A stretch of DNA of 64,000 nt from Nocardia otitidiscaviarum NBRC 14405 (GTDB lineage Bacteria; Actinomycetota; Actinomycetes; Mycobacteriales; Mycobacteriaceae), in assembly GCF_000308635.1 (NCBI RefSeq), contig NZ_BAGD01000071.1, positions 1 through 64,000 of the forward strand. Direction: 5' to 3'. Positions 48,287 through 56,316 of this stretch are shown here, in pieces. How positions within the stretch are numbered: the first letter of the stretch is position 1; every line of letters begins with the position of its first letter. The notes under the pieces are model-generated. The model searched no databases, had not been told where the DNA came from, and was given only the letters and a program-made list of their open reading frames with translations. Position numbers and translations under genes: made by a program.

Positions 48287-48718
48287 ATGACTGAATGGAT
48301 TTCTCGGGCGGCGACGGACACCACGGCGATCGGCATCCGGGTACCGGCGGATCTCGGACAGCTCACCATGCTGCGGGCGCTGGCGGAGACCGTCGCCCTC
48401 ATCGCGGATTTCGCGCTCGACGAGGTGACCGATATCCGGGTGGCCCTGGACGAGGTGGCGACCTCGCTGATCATCGCGGCGGTGCCGGGCAGCGCGATCG
48501 ACTGTGACTTCGACTACGACCGGGAGCGCATGCGGGTGCGGGTGTGTGCCGTCACCGTCGACGCCGACACCTTCGACGAGGGCGGATTCGGCTGGCACGT
48601 ACTGGAGACCCTCACCGAAACCATTGAGGCACACCGCGGCACGTTCGACGACAAGACGGGTGGCTATCCGACCACCGTGGAGTTCAGCCGACTGCGAGGG
48701 GAAGCGGATGTCGGGTGA
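48287..48718 (+). CDS. rsbW: RsbW-like anti-sigma factor (serine kinase-type ATPase fold)
   Basis: This 143-residue protein has the HATPase_c-like fold of anti-sigma factors: IRVPADLGQLTMLRALAETVALIADFALDEVTDIRVALDEVATSLI, with E-V-A-T-S where typical RsbW has EA-x-N, and GGFGWHVLETLTETIE near the end. The N-box asparagine is replaced, so kinase activity may be weak and control may be mainly by binding, as with mycobacterial UsfX. GGAG lies six bases before the ATG. Its end overlaps the sigma factor start by 11 bp, so the two proteins are made together. Confidence 0.87.
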   Translation: MTEWISRAATDTTAIGIRVPADLGQLTMLRALAETVALIADFALDEVTDIRVALDEVATSLIIAAVPGSAIDCDFDYDRERMRVRVCAVTVDADTFDEGGFGWHVLETLTETIEAHRGTFDDKTGGYPTTVEFSRLRGEADVG

Positions 48719-49520
48719 GGTTCGACGCGGCCGGCCGGGCGCGAGATCGCGCAGCCGCGGCGACAGCTACGACAATATCGAGCCGATGTTCAAGGAGTTG
48801 GCCGCCGTCGATCCGGCCGACCCGCAGCGAGAAGTGGTGCGCGAGAAGCTGATCGGTCGATGCATGCCGCTGGCTGACCATATCGCGCGCAGATTCTCCG
48901 GACGCGGTGAGAGTTTCGACGATCTGCTGCAGGTGGCACGGGTGGGGCTGGTGCAGGCGGTGGACCGCTTCGATGTGACGCGCGGTTCCTCGTTCCTGTC
49001 CTTCGCGGTGCCGACCATCATGGGCGAGGTGCGCCGCCACTTCCGCGACAACACCTGGGCGGTGCGGGTGCCGCGGCGCACCAAGGAGATTCAGCTGAGT
49101 ATCGGCGGCACCATCGACGAACTCGCACAGCGGCTGGGGCGGATGCCCAAGGCCCGCGAGATCGCCGACAAGCTCGGTGTCGATCTGGTGGAGGTCACCC
49201 AGGCCCTCATCGCGGGCAACGCGTACCAGCTCTCCTCCCTGGACGCCGTCACCGGCGACGACAGCGAGAACACGCCGCTGTCGCTCATGGAGGTGCTCGG
49301 CGATGTGGAACCGCGCTACGACCGGGTGGACGAGTACCTGGCGGTGCGGCCGCTCATCGCCGAACTGCCCGATCGCGAACAACGCGTGCTCATCATGCGC
49401 TTCTTCGAGGCCAAGACGCAGGCCCAGATCGCCGAACGGCTGGGAATCTCCCAGATGCATGTCTCACGCATACTCGCCAAGACGTTGACCTCGCTGCGCG
49501 AGCAGGCGTTGCGGGACTGA
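48708..49520 (+). CDS. sigF: Sigma-B/F-family RNA polymerase sigma factor
   Basis: This 270-residue sigma factor of the SigB/SigF/SigG group has region 2 (MPLADHIARRFSGRGESFDDLLQVARVGLVQAVDRFDVTRGSSFLSFAVPTIMGEVRRHFRD), region 3 and region 4 (LPDREQRVLIMRFFEAKTQAQIAERLGISQMHVSRILAKTL). It would direct RNA polymerase to GTTT-N15-GGGTAT promoters, of which about a dozen are visible here, including its own. Start ATG at 48708 follows GAGGGG within the anti-sigma gene. The symbol follows the mycobacterial naming. Confidence 0.94.
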   Translation: MSGEVRRGRPGARSRSRGDSYDNIEPMFKELAAVDPADPQREVVREKLIGRCMPLADHIARRFSGRGESFDDLLQVARVGLVQAVDRFDVTRGSSFLSFAVPTIMGEVRRHFRDNTWAVRVPRRTKEIQLSIGGTIDELAQRLGRMPKAREIADKLGVDLVEVTQALIAGNAYQLSSLDAVTGDDSENTPLSLMEVLGDVEPRYDRVDEYLAVRPLIAELPDREQRVLIMRFFEAKTQAQIAERLGISQMHVSRILAKTLTSLREQALRD

Positions 49521-49600
49521 CACGGGCCACGAGATCACGGGCCACCGCCTCCGCGGGACCGAGGTCGGCCGCGCCCGGACGCACGCGACCGACCTCGCAC

Positions 49601-49678
49601 GATGTCAGCCGATAGCGCGATGTCGGCCGATGCCGTGGTGTCAGCGTCAGCCGATGCCGTGGTGTCAGCCGAGGTCGG
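49601..49678. repeat. 18-bp degenerate tandem array overlapping a stop codon
   Basis: Units at 49601-49618, 49619-49636, 49637-49660 (with a 6-bp insertion) and 49661-49678 share GTGTCAGCCGATGCCGT. The last unit contains the stop (49665-49667) and final codons of the leftward proline-rich gene. On the right side of the sigF gene a further short repeat, CACGGGCCAC at 49521-49530 and 49536-49545, follows that stop. Confidence 0.78.
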
Positions 49679-49964
49679 GTGGCCCCACCGGCCGGGTGGG
49701 ATCCGAAGGGTTCGGATCGGGCGTCCCCGGATAGGGCGGTTTCGGCTCCGGTTTCCCGGGATACGGCGGTTTCGGCTCCGGTTTGCCCGGATACGGTGGT
49801 GCGGGCGGCTCGGGCTCCGGCAGCGGGGGCGTCGGTTCCGGTCGCGGGGGGTAGGGCAGCGGTTCCGGTTCGGGCAACGGCCGGGGTTCGGGCGTCGGCG
49901 GTACCGGGTCCGGAGTCGGTTGGGGCGGAACGGGTTCCGGCCGCGGGGGAATCGGTTCGGTCAT
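49665..49964 (-). CDS. Proline-rich repeat protein
   Basis: This 99-residue protein is almost all proline, glutamate and lysine: alternating PEP units, then tandem PYPGKPEPKP repeats (three copies, the last PYPGTPDPNP). There is no signal peptide or membrane helix. Such sequences form extended polyproline rods. GGGAG lies eight bases before the ATG, and the start overlaps the preceding gene's stop as ATGA. It is in the leftward stress operon headed by the Vms1-like gene. Function unknown. Confidence 0.72.
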   Translation of the reverse strand: MTEPIPPRPEPVPPQPTPDPVPPTPEPRPLPEPEPLPYPPRPEPTPPLPEPEPPAPPYPGKPEPKPPYPGKPEPKPPYPGTPDPNPSDPTRPVGPPDLG

Positions 49965-50152
49965 GACGGTGTCTCCCTCTGCTCGCCTTGCTGCTCGCCG
50001 CGTTCCGGGCGGCCGCGCAGTCGCGGATCGTCCTCGGCGGGCAGTTCCGGATCGCGGGTGTCCTCGGCACGGTTGCCGCGCAGCGTGTCCTCCAGCTCGT
50101 GCGCGAGCTGGTCGTCGCGAGCGGCCCCGTGCTTGGTGTTGCCTCTCTGCAT
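49961..50152 (-). CDS. Small hydrophilic protein
   Basis: This 63-residue, highly charged and probably unstructured protein (MQRGNTKHGAARDDQLAHEL ... GNRAEDTRDPELPAEDDPRLRGRPERGEQQGE) has GAGGAGG five bases before its ATG. It is coupled to the proline-rich gene by an ATGA overlap. Its composition resembles small stress-induced hydrophilins, but no family is assigned. Confidence 0.72.
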   Translation of the reverse strand: MQRGNTKHGAARDDQLAHELEDTLRGNRAEDTRDPELPAEDDPRLRGRPERGEQQGEQRETPS

Positions 50153-50184
50153 CCGAACCTCCTCGGGATTCGAGTGTCGTGCTA

Positions 50185-51306
50185 TCAGCGGCGCAAGAGT
50201 GCGCCGACGCCATCCGGGAGCGACAGCTCACCGGATACCGGCACGATGTCGCTGTCGCCCGCGATGGCCGCCACCGGCACGGCCTCGTCGGCGCGGCGCG
50301 CTCGCGCGACATCGCGCAGGTCGGCGGCGTCGGTGGCCACCTCGGTCGGTGCGGCGCCGGTGAGCACCTCCCGGTCGTCGAGGGCCGCGCTGTCCACGAA
50401 CAGCTGCGCCACAGCGGTGTCGCGCAGCGCGGCGGTGGTCTCGGGCAGGCCGCCGGTCGCCGCACCGTCGGCCCGGTCGGCGGCTGTCGCGTAGCGGGCC
50501 AGGACCTCGCGCCGCCAGCGGTCGGCGGAATCGGCGAGTACCTCGTCGACGGCGGTGCCGCACTCCGTATCCGTGCCTGCGGGTGTCCGACCGGCGGCGT
50601 CGAGCTCGACGATTCGGCGCGAGTGGGTGCGTGCCGCCGCGACAGGTGTGCGGCCCGTGAGACGGGAGCGCGCCTCGATGGCGGCGCGCAGGGCCGTGCG
50701 CGCGGCGCACTCGCCGGTGAGCACGATGGTCACCGCGCCGGAGCGGTCGGCCATCTCGACCACCTGGCGAGCCACCTCGGCGGCGTCCCGGCCCGCGGCG
50801 TCCGCGGCTCGCCGTGGCCCGACCCGATGACCGGGGCTTCTGTGCCGCGTACGAAGCGGGCGGCCGGTGCCGTAACTGGTGTGGGTGACGTCGCCGTGCC
50901 CGTTCACCCCGCGGATGTACGCGCCCACCCGATCCATCGTGACCAGTACGTGCGGTACCTGGGGCGCGCGCTGTTCGAGCAGTGGCAGCAAGTAGGGCAG
51001 CGGGGACACCCGCACGATCTGCGCCGCCGGCGGTGCGGGCAGCTGTTCGTCCACGAGCACGGTGGCGGCGTCGGCGACGAGGGCGCGACCGCAGCGTCCG
51101 ACGCTGCGCGGTCCGGCCGCGAAGGCGATGTCCAGGGCGGCCAGGGTGGTGGCGGAAGCGCCTGCGCGGTCGAGCCTTTCGCGCATCGACCGACAGCGCG
51201 CCGTCAACTCCCGGGCCGCCGCCTCGCTGTCATGGCTGCTGTCGAAGTACACCGAGGCGAACGGACCGGTGCGGTCGACCAGTTCCCGGAGACTTGTCCT
51301 GACCAT
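50185..51306 (-). CDS. Vms1/eRF1-like domain protein (Rv2629-like)
   Basis: This protein of 373 residues matches the actinobacterial Vms1/eRF1-like family that includes Rv2629 of M. tuberculosis: VDRTGPFASVYFDSSHDSEAA, LPYLLPLLEQRAPQVPHVLVTMDRVGAYI, and a C-terminal VAQLFVDSAALDDREVL...ADEAVPVAAIAGDSDIVPVSGELSLPDGVGALLR. Relatives act on stalled ribosomes or peptidyl-tRNA in eukaryotes; the bacterial function is unproven. There is no ribosome site, and a sigma-F-type promoter ends nine bases before the ATG. Confidence 0.83.
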   Translation of the reverse strand: MVRTSLRELVDRTGPFASVYFDSSHDSEAAARELTARCRSMRERLDRAGASATTLAALDIAFAAGPRSVGRCGRALVADAATVLVDEQLPAPPAAQIVRVSPLPYLLPLLEQRAPQVPHVLVTMDRVGAYIRGVNGHGDVTHTSYGTGRPLRTRHRSPGHRVGPRRAADAAGRDAAEVARQVVEMADRSGAVTIVLTGECAARTALRAAIEARSRLTGRTPVAAARTHSRRIVELDAAGRTPAGTDTECGTAVDEVLADSADRWRREVLARYATAADRADGAATGGLPETTAALRDTAVAQLFVDSAALDDREVLTGAAPTEVATDAADLRDVARARRADEAVPVAAIAGDSDIVPVSGELSLPDGVGALLRR

Positions 51307-51315
51307 ATCGGGGAG

Positions 51316-51340
51316 TTACCCGCGCATCCCCCGGGCAATC
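51316..51340 (-). promoter_or_regulatory. Sigma-F-type promoter of the Vms1-like operon
   Basis: Reading leftward: GATT (51337-51340), a 15-bp spacer, GGGTAA (51316-51321), then exactly 9 nt to the ATG at 51306. Likely drives all three leftward genes down to 49665. Confidence 0.62.
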
Positions 51341-51522
51341 GCGCGACCGGATCATCCACCGGCGGAACGCCCGGTGAGCCGCATTGCGGGCCGGCTGCGG
51401 CCTGGTCTCGATGTGGCTTCGAGGGGTCCGCTCCGCCGTGTCGCACCCGGTCCCGCCGCTAGCCTGCAAGTGCCCGGCCGTCGGGGCCGAGAGGGTCGAG
51501 CGAGTACGCGTAGGGGTCAGGT

Positions 51523-52923
51523 GTGAGCCGTAGTGCGCGAATGGTCGTGGCGGCCTTGGTGGTCGGGTGCGCCGCCCTCGCCGGTCAGATCCACGGCGGG
51601 CATCCGGCCGCGGCCGAGCCGGTGCTCGGCCCCTCGACACCCGCGCTGCCCGGTGTCCAGCTGCCCGGGCCGCACGAGTGGATCGACCGGGTCATTCCCG
51701 CCCCGGCGCTGCCGCCCGCCCCGGCGACTCCGCTGGTGGACGGCGGCGGATTGCCGCCGGAGCTGGCGGCGCTGCGCGCGGCGGTGTTGCCGGATCCCAT
51801 CGGCGATCATTTCATCGACCACTGGCCCGAGCGGCTCGACGAACTCGCCCCCGGCGCGCTCGTCGCCTGGCGTGATGTCAGCGCCACGGCCGCGCCGCTG
51901 CTGTTCCTCCCGGTGCGGCAGGTGCTTCAGCTCAAGTACCGCACCACCGATTCGCGTGGGCTGCCGTCCTATGCCGTGGCGTCCCTGGTGATTCCGGCGG
52001 CGGCGTGGACGGGGGAGGGGGACCGTCCGATCGTGGTGAACAATGTGCCGATCAACGGTCTCGGCCGCGATTGCAGTCCGAGTTACACACTGACGCACGG
52101 GATCAGCTTCAAGACGAACCTGTCGGAGTTCATTCCGCCCACCACCCAGCTGGCCATGGCCCGCGGGTACGCGGTGCTGATTCCCGACCACGAGGGTCCG
52201 CGCATGGCGTACGCGGAGCCGTATGTGGCCGGGCACGCGGTACTCGACGCCATGCGCGCGGTGCGGGGATGGCTGTCGGACGAGTTCGGCGACAGCCGGT
52301 TCGGGATGATCGGATACTCCGGCGGCGCCATCGCCACCAACGCCGCGGCCAAACTCATGGGCGAGTACGCGCCGGAGCTGGCGGAGGTGGTGGTCGGGGC
52401 GGCGCTCGGGGGCGTACCGGTGGACTACGAGATCCTCGCCGGGAGCATGAACGCCAATCTCGCATCCGGGGTGTTCCTCGGGGCGACCTTCGCCGTCGGG
52501 CGGGAGCGGCCCGAGATCCTCGCGCGCATGAACAATCTCGCCCGCTGGGTGGGGACCTCGTTCATGAAGAATCAGTGCGTGGACGTCTTCGCGCTCCCGG
52601 GCGTCTTCCTGCTGCCCATGGATATCGCCGCGAACATCCCCGACCCGCTGCACAGCGACCTGGCCCGCGACATCTACCGCATCACGCGTCTGGAGGATCG
52701 CAGATCACCGGTGCCGCTGTTCGTCTACCACGGTGAGCAGGAGTTCTGGGTGCCGGTGCGGGGCGCGCGCGATCTGGTCCGCGAGCAGTGCGCGCTGGGC
52801 GCGAACGTGGTGTACCGCAGCGTTTTCGGCGAGCACATCGTCGCCGCCCTGACCGGCTATCCCGAGGCCGTGCTGTGGCTGGACGAGCGGCTGCGCGGCG
52901 TGCCCGCGGTCAGCGAGTGTTGA
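51523..52923 (+). CDS. Secreted LIP-type lipase
   Basis: This protein of 466 residues has a signal peptide (MSRSARMVVAALVVGCAALAG...AAAEP). The alpha/beta-hydrolase carries the nucleophile GYSGGA (family GxSxG) in RFGMIGYSGGAIATNAAAKLMGEYAPEL, an acid in FVYHGEQEFWVPV, and a histidine in FGEHIVAA. This layout is that of the secretory lipase (LIP) family found in actinobacteria and Candida. GTG start with AGGGG upstream. It would act outside the cell on triglycerides or esters. Confidence 0.9.
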   Translation: MSRSARMVVAALVVGCAALAGQIHGGHPAAAEPVLGPSTPALPGVQLPGPHEWIDRVIPAPALPPAPATPLVDGGGLPPELAALRAAVLPDPIGDHFIDHWPERLDELAPGALVAWRDVSATAAPLLFLPVRQVLQLKYRTTDSRGLPSYAVASLVIPAAAWTGEGDRPIVVNNVPINGLGRDCSPSYTLTHGISFKTNLSEFIPPTTQLAMARGYAVLIPDHEGPRMAYAEPYVAGHAVLDAMRAVRGWLSDEFGDSRFGMIGYSGGAIATNAAAKLMGEYAPELAEVVVGAALGGVPVDYEILAGSMNANLASGVFLGATFAVGRERPEILARMNNLARWVGTSFMKNQCVDVFALPGVFLLPMDIAANIPDPLHSDLARDIYRITRLEDRRSPVPLFVYHGEQEFWVPVRGARDLVREQCALGANVVYRSVFGEHIVAALTGYPEAVLWLDERLRGVPAVSEC

Positions 52924-52956
52924 CGCCGTGGGGGCGAGGCGCCCGGCCCATGACCG

Positions 52957-52980
52957 GTCCCGGCCGCGTACGGCCGGGAC
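52957..52980. terminator. Bidirectional hairpin terminator
   Basis: GTCCCGGCC (52957-52965) pairs with GGCCGGGAC (52972-52980) around a 6-base loop, between the converging lipase and acyl-CoA carboxylase genes. Confidence 0.72.
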
Positions 52981-52989
52981 GATCTCGAC

Positions 52990-54540
52990 TCACATCGGGT
53001 ACAGATTGTGCTTGCGCGGGTTGGGCTTGCGCACCGCGCCCTTGTCGCGCAGCAGCCGCAGCGCCTTGCGGATCTCCAGGCGCGTGGTCGACGGTTCGAT
53101 GACCGCGTCGATGTAGCCCCGCTCCGCCGCCGTCCACGGCGTCGCCACGGTGGCGTTGTAGAAGTCGATCATCTGCTGCTTGAGCGTCTCGCGCTGGTCC
53201 TCCGGGGCGGCGGCCAGCTGGCGGCGGCCCACGATGGACACCATGGATTCCGCGCCCATGACCGCCAGCCGCGCGGTCGGCCAGGCCAGGCTGATATCGG
53301 CGCCCAGCTGCTTGCAGCCCATCACCGCGTAGCCGCCGCCGTACGCCTTGCGGGTCACCACGGTCACGATCGGCACGGTGGCCTCGATGAGGGCGCGGAA
53401 CATGCGGCCGCCGCGCTTGATGACGTGATTGCGCTCCTCGTCCACGCCGGGCAGCACGCCCGGGGTGTCGACCACGTACACCAGCGGCAGTCCGAAGGCG
53501 TCGCACAGACGGATGAAATGCGCCGCCTTGTCCGAGCAGGCCGCGTCGAGCGCGCCGCCCAGTACCAGCGGCTGATTGGCGATCACACCGACCGGTCGGC
53601 CGTCCACGCGGGCGAAACCGGTGATGAGATTGGCCGAGGTCTTGGCGCTGATCTCGTGGAATTCGCCGTCGTCGAAGATGCGCAGCAGGATGTCGTGCAT
53701 GTCGTAGCCGACCTTGTCGGAATCCGGGATGATCCGGTCCAGTTCGCGGTCGGTGTCGGTGAGCTCGGGCTCCAGGCCCGGATTCACGATCGGCGGCTGC
53801 TCCAGGCAGCTGGTCGGCAGGTAGTTCAGGTAGTCGCGCACCCAGGCGAAGGCGTCGGCCTCGGTCTTGGCGACGTGGTGCACGGTGCCGTTCTGCTCCA
53901 GGGCCCGCGCCCCGCCCAGCTCCTCGGCGGTGACCGACGAGCCGGTCACGGCCTTGATGACCTCCGGGCCCGTGACGAACATGTACGAATCCTCGGTGGC
54001 CACCAGGACGTCCATATTGATCGGCCCGTACACCGATCCGGCGGCGCATTTGCCGAGCATGACGGCCACCATGGGCACGTACCCGGACAGATCCTCCTGC
54101 AACCGGCACATGATGGCGTACCAGGCCAGCGAGGCCACGCCGTCCTGGATGCGCGCGCCGCCGGAGTCGTTGATGCAGACCACCGGGCAGGCGTTGTTGT
54201 AGGCGAAGTCCATGGCGGCACGCACCTTGCGGCCGAACATCTCGCTCACCGAGCCGCCGTACACGGTCTGATCGTGGGAGATCACCACCACCGGGCGGCC
54301 GTCGATATAGCCGCGGCCGGTCACCACGCCGTCACCGTAGGTGGCGTTCGCGACGCCGGGCTGCCGAACCAGCGCGCCCAGTTCCACGAAGGTCCCGGGG
54401 TCCAGGAGCATGCCCACCCGTTCTCGGGCGCTGGGAATGCCTTTCTTCCTACGCTTTTCGATCGCGGCCTCACCGGCCGGTTCTTCGGCGATCTCCAGGA
54501 GCTTGCGCAGTTCGGCGAGCTTCTCCTGTGTGCCCGTCAT
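52990..54540 (-). CDS. Acyl-CoA carboxylase carboxyltransferase (beta) subunit
   Basis: This 516-residue carboxyltransferase transfers CO2 from biotin to an acyl-CoA (acetyl-, propionyl- or longer). Motifs include [37 protein letters not shown], the oxyanion glycines of [11 protein letters not shown], and the second site [52 protein letters not shown]. It belongs to the AccD family (AccD1/3/5-like). No alpha (biotin) or epsilon subunit gene is adjacent, so it pairs with one encoded elsewhere. An in-frame ATG at 54564 is an alternative start. Confidence 0.92.
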   Translation of the reverse strand: MTGTQEKLAELRKLLEIAEEPAGEAAIEKRRKKGIPSARERVGMLLDPGTFVELGALVRQPGVANATYGDGVVTGRGYIDGRPVVVISHDQTVYGGSVSEMFGRKVRAAMDFAYNNACPVVCINDSGGARIQDGVASLAWYAIMCRLQEDLSGYVPMVAVMLGKCAAGSVYGPINMDVLVATEDSYMFVTGPEVIKAVTGSSVTAEELGGARALEQNGTVHHVAKTEADAFAWVRDYLNYLPTSCLEQPPIVNPGLEPELTDTDRELDRIIPDSDKVGYDMHDILLRIFDDGEFHEISAKTSANLITGFARVDGRPVGVIANQPLVLGGALDAACSDKAAHFIRLCDAFGLPLVYVVDTPGVLPGVDEERNHVIKRGGRMFRALIEATVPIVTVVTRKAYGGGYAVMGCKQLGADISLAWPTARLAVMGAESMVSIVGRRQLAAAPEDQRETLKQQMIDFYNATVATPWTAAERGYIDAVIEPSTTRLEIRKALRLLRDKGAVRKPNPRKHNLYPM

Positions 54541-54779
54541 ACCTCGGTCTTGCCCTTCCACCATCAGGTCAGCGACCCGAACCGGTCACTGTCGGCGTGC
54601 CGGATCGCGGCTACCGACCGCCCACGGTACAGTGCCGCACCCGTGCCGAACCAGTGATCGCGTGCGGTTGCGGCCTGCCGACCGGTCGGCAGGGGCCATC
54701 CGGTCGTACACTTCGGTGCGAAACACGAGTAGCGGCGGCGAGCGCCGGATCGAAACGAGAGCAAGGGGCGGCTACGACG

Positions 54780-56180
54780 GTGAGTGCGGTAGTGGTAGGT
54801 GATCACGTGGTCGGCGAGGCGGCGGCACACCCGTACGAGGTGATCCGCCCGAACCTGGATACCTTCCGGTTCTCCGAGGTCAAGCGCACCGTCACCATCG
54901 GCACCGTGCTCAGCAGCTCGATTCTCAAGCGGGTGGTCCGGCACGGGCTGCGGCCCGCCGCGCGCAAGCGCGCCGTGGCCGACGGCATGGTGGACGGCTT
55001 CGAACACCTCGGCCCGCTGTTCGTGAAGCTCGGCCAGCTCATCGCCTCCTCGCCCGGCACCTTCCCGCGCGAATTCGCCGACGCCTGCCTGCGCTGCCTC
55101 GACGATATGAAGCCCTTCCCGGCCGCCGAGGCCAAGGCCATCATCGCCGCCGAGCTGGGCAAGCCGATCTCCGAGCTGTTCCGAGAGTTCGACGACGTCC
55201 CGCTGTCGGCGGCCTCCATGGCTCAGGTGCACGGCTGTGTGCTGGCCGACGGCCGCCCGGCCGTGGTGAAGGTGCAGCGCCCCGACATCGCCCGCCGCAT
55301 GATCGTGGACCTGCGCGCCGCGCTGCGCCTGGCCCAGGCCATGGAGAAGCGGTCGGAGAACGCCCGGGTGGCCAATGCCTCGGGCATGGTGCGCGATCTC
55401 TACGAGGCCACCGTGGCGGAGCTGAACTTCCTCATCGAGGCCGACAACCAGACCCGCGCCCGCGCCAACCTGGCGGCCTTCGGCGACAACACCAATGTCG
55501 CCGTCCCCGAGGTGTATTGGGACTACTGCGCCCCCCGGGTGCTGTGCATGGAACGGATGCGCGGGCTGCCGCTGGACCGCTTCGACGATATCCGCGCCGC
55601 CCACCCCGAACCGGAACTGCTGATCCGCCGCCTGGTGAAGGCGTGGATGGAGAGCGTGGCCGTGCACGGCCTGTTCCACGGCGACGTGCACGCGGGCAAT
55701 CTGTGGCTGCTCGACGACGGCCGGGTGGCCATGCTGGACTTCGGCATCGTCGGGCGGATGGAGAACGAGTGGCGCGACTTCGTGCGCGCGCTGTTCTACG
55801 CCTCCGCCATCGACAACGACTTCCGTCCGGTGGCCCGCGCGCTGCGCGCCCTCGACCTGGTCTCCGACGACAGCGGTGACGACGCCACCATCGGCCGTCA
55901 GCTGGCGGTCGCGCTCGGCCCGGTGCTGTCGGGCAGCCTGGACAAGCTCGACCTGGGCGTGGTGTCGGCGCGGCTGCTCGAATTCGGCAAGCGTCGTGGG
56001 GCTTCCGGTCCGCAGCAGCTCATACTCATGGGCAAACAGCTCGGCTACTTCGAACGCTATGCGGTAGCCCTGGCGCCGGGCTGGAAGCTCGGCAAGGATC
56101 TCTACCTGTTCCGGAACATCTTCCCGGACGAGGTTGCCGCCAAGGCCGCCGAGGCCGGTACCGGGATGCCGACCGACTGA
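54780..56180 (+). CDS. ABC1/UbiB/AarF-family atypical kinase
   Basis: This 466-residue protein has the UbiB-type signature: LGPLFVKLGQLIASSPGTFPREFADACLRCLDD (the KxGQ motif) and an alanine-rich loop SAASMAQVHGCVLADGRPAVVKVQRPD. LFHGDVHAGNLWLLDDGRVAMLDFGIVGRM supplies the catalytic Asp and DFG. These proteins bind ATP and act in lipid or quinone homeostasis; actinobacteria have several copies. The GTG at 54780 is preferred. It is divergent from the carboxylase gene and may share regulation with lipid metabolism. Confidence 0.9.
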   Translation: MSAVVVGDHVVGEAAAHPYEVIRPNLDTFRFSEVKRTVTIGTVLSSSILKRVVRHGLRPAARKRAVADGMVDGFEHLGPLFVKLGQLIASSPGTFPREFADACLRCLDDMKPFPAAEAKAIIAAELGKPISELFREFDDVPLSAASMAQVHGCVLADGRPAVVKVQRPDIARRMIVDLRAALRLAQAMEKRSENARVANASGMVRDLYEATVAELNFLIEADNQTRARANLAAFGDNTNVAVPEVYWDYCAPRVLCMERMRGLPLDRFDDIRAAHPEPELLIRRLVKAWMESVAVHGLFHGDVHAGNLWLLDDGRVAMLDFGIVGRMENEWRDFVRALFYASAIDNDFRPVARALRALDLVSDDSGDDATIGRQLAVALGPVLSGSLDKLDLGVVSARLLEFGKRRGASGPQQLILMGKQLGYFERYAVALAPGWKLGKDLYLFRNIFPDEVAAKAAEAGTGMPTD

Positions 56181-56316
56181 TTCGCCGCCGAATCGGACCT
56201 CCTCGTTGATTCCGAGCAAATCCGGCCCGTGATCGTGCGATATTGGTCAGCGGGCAAGGGGATGCACGCGGGGCTCTCGGGCGATCAGCGACGGTATCCA
56301 CGGAGGCGACAACTTC

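Noticed and set aside
54564..56219. Leftward frame opposite the ABC1 kinase gene
   Set aside because: Antisense shadow with no domain, while the forward frame has all kinase motifs.
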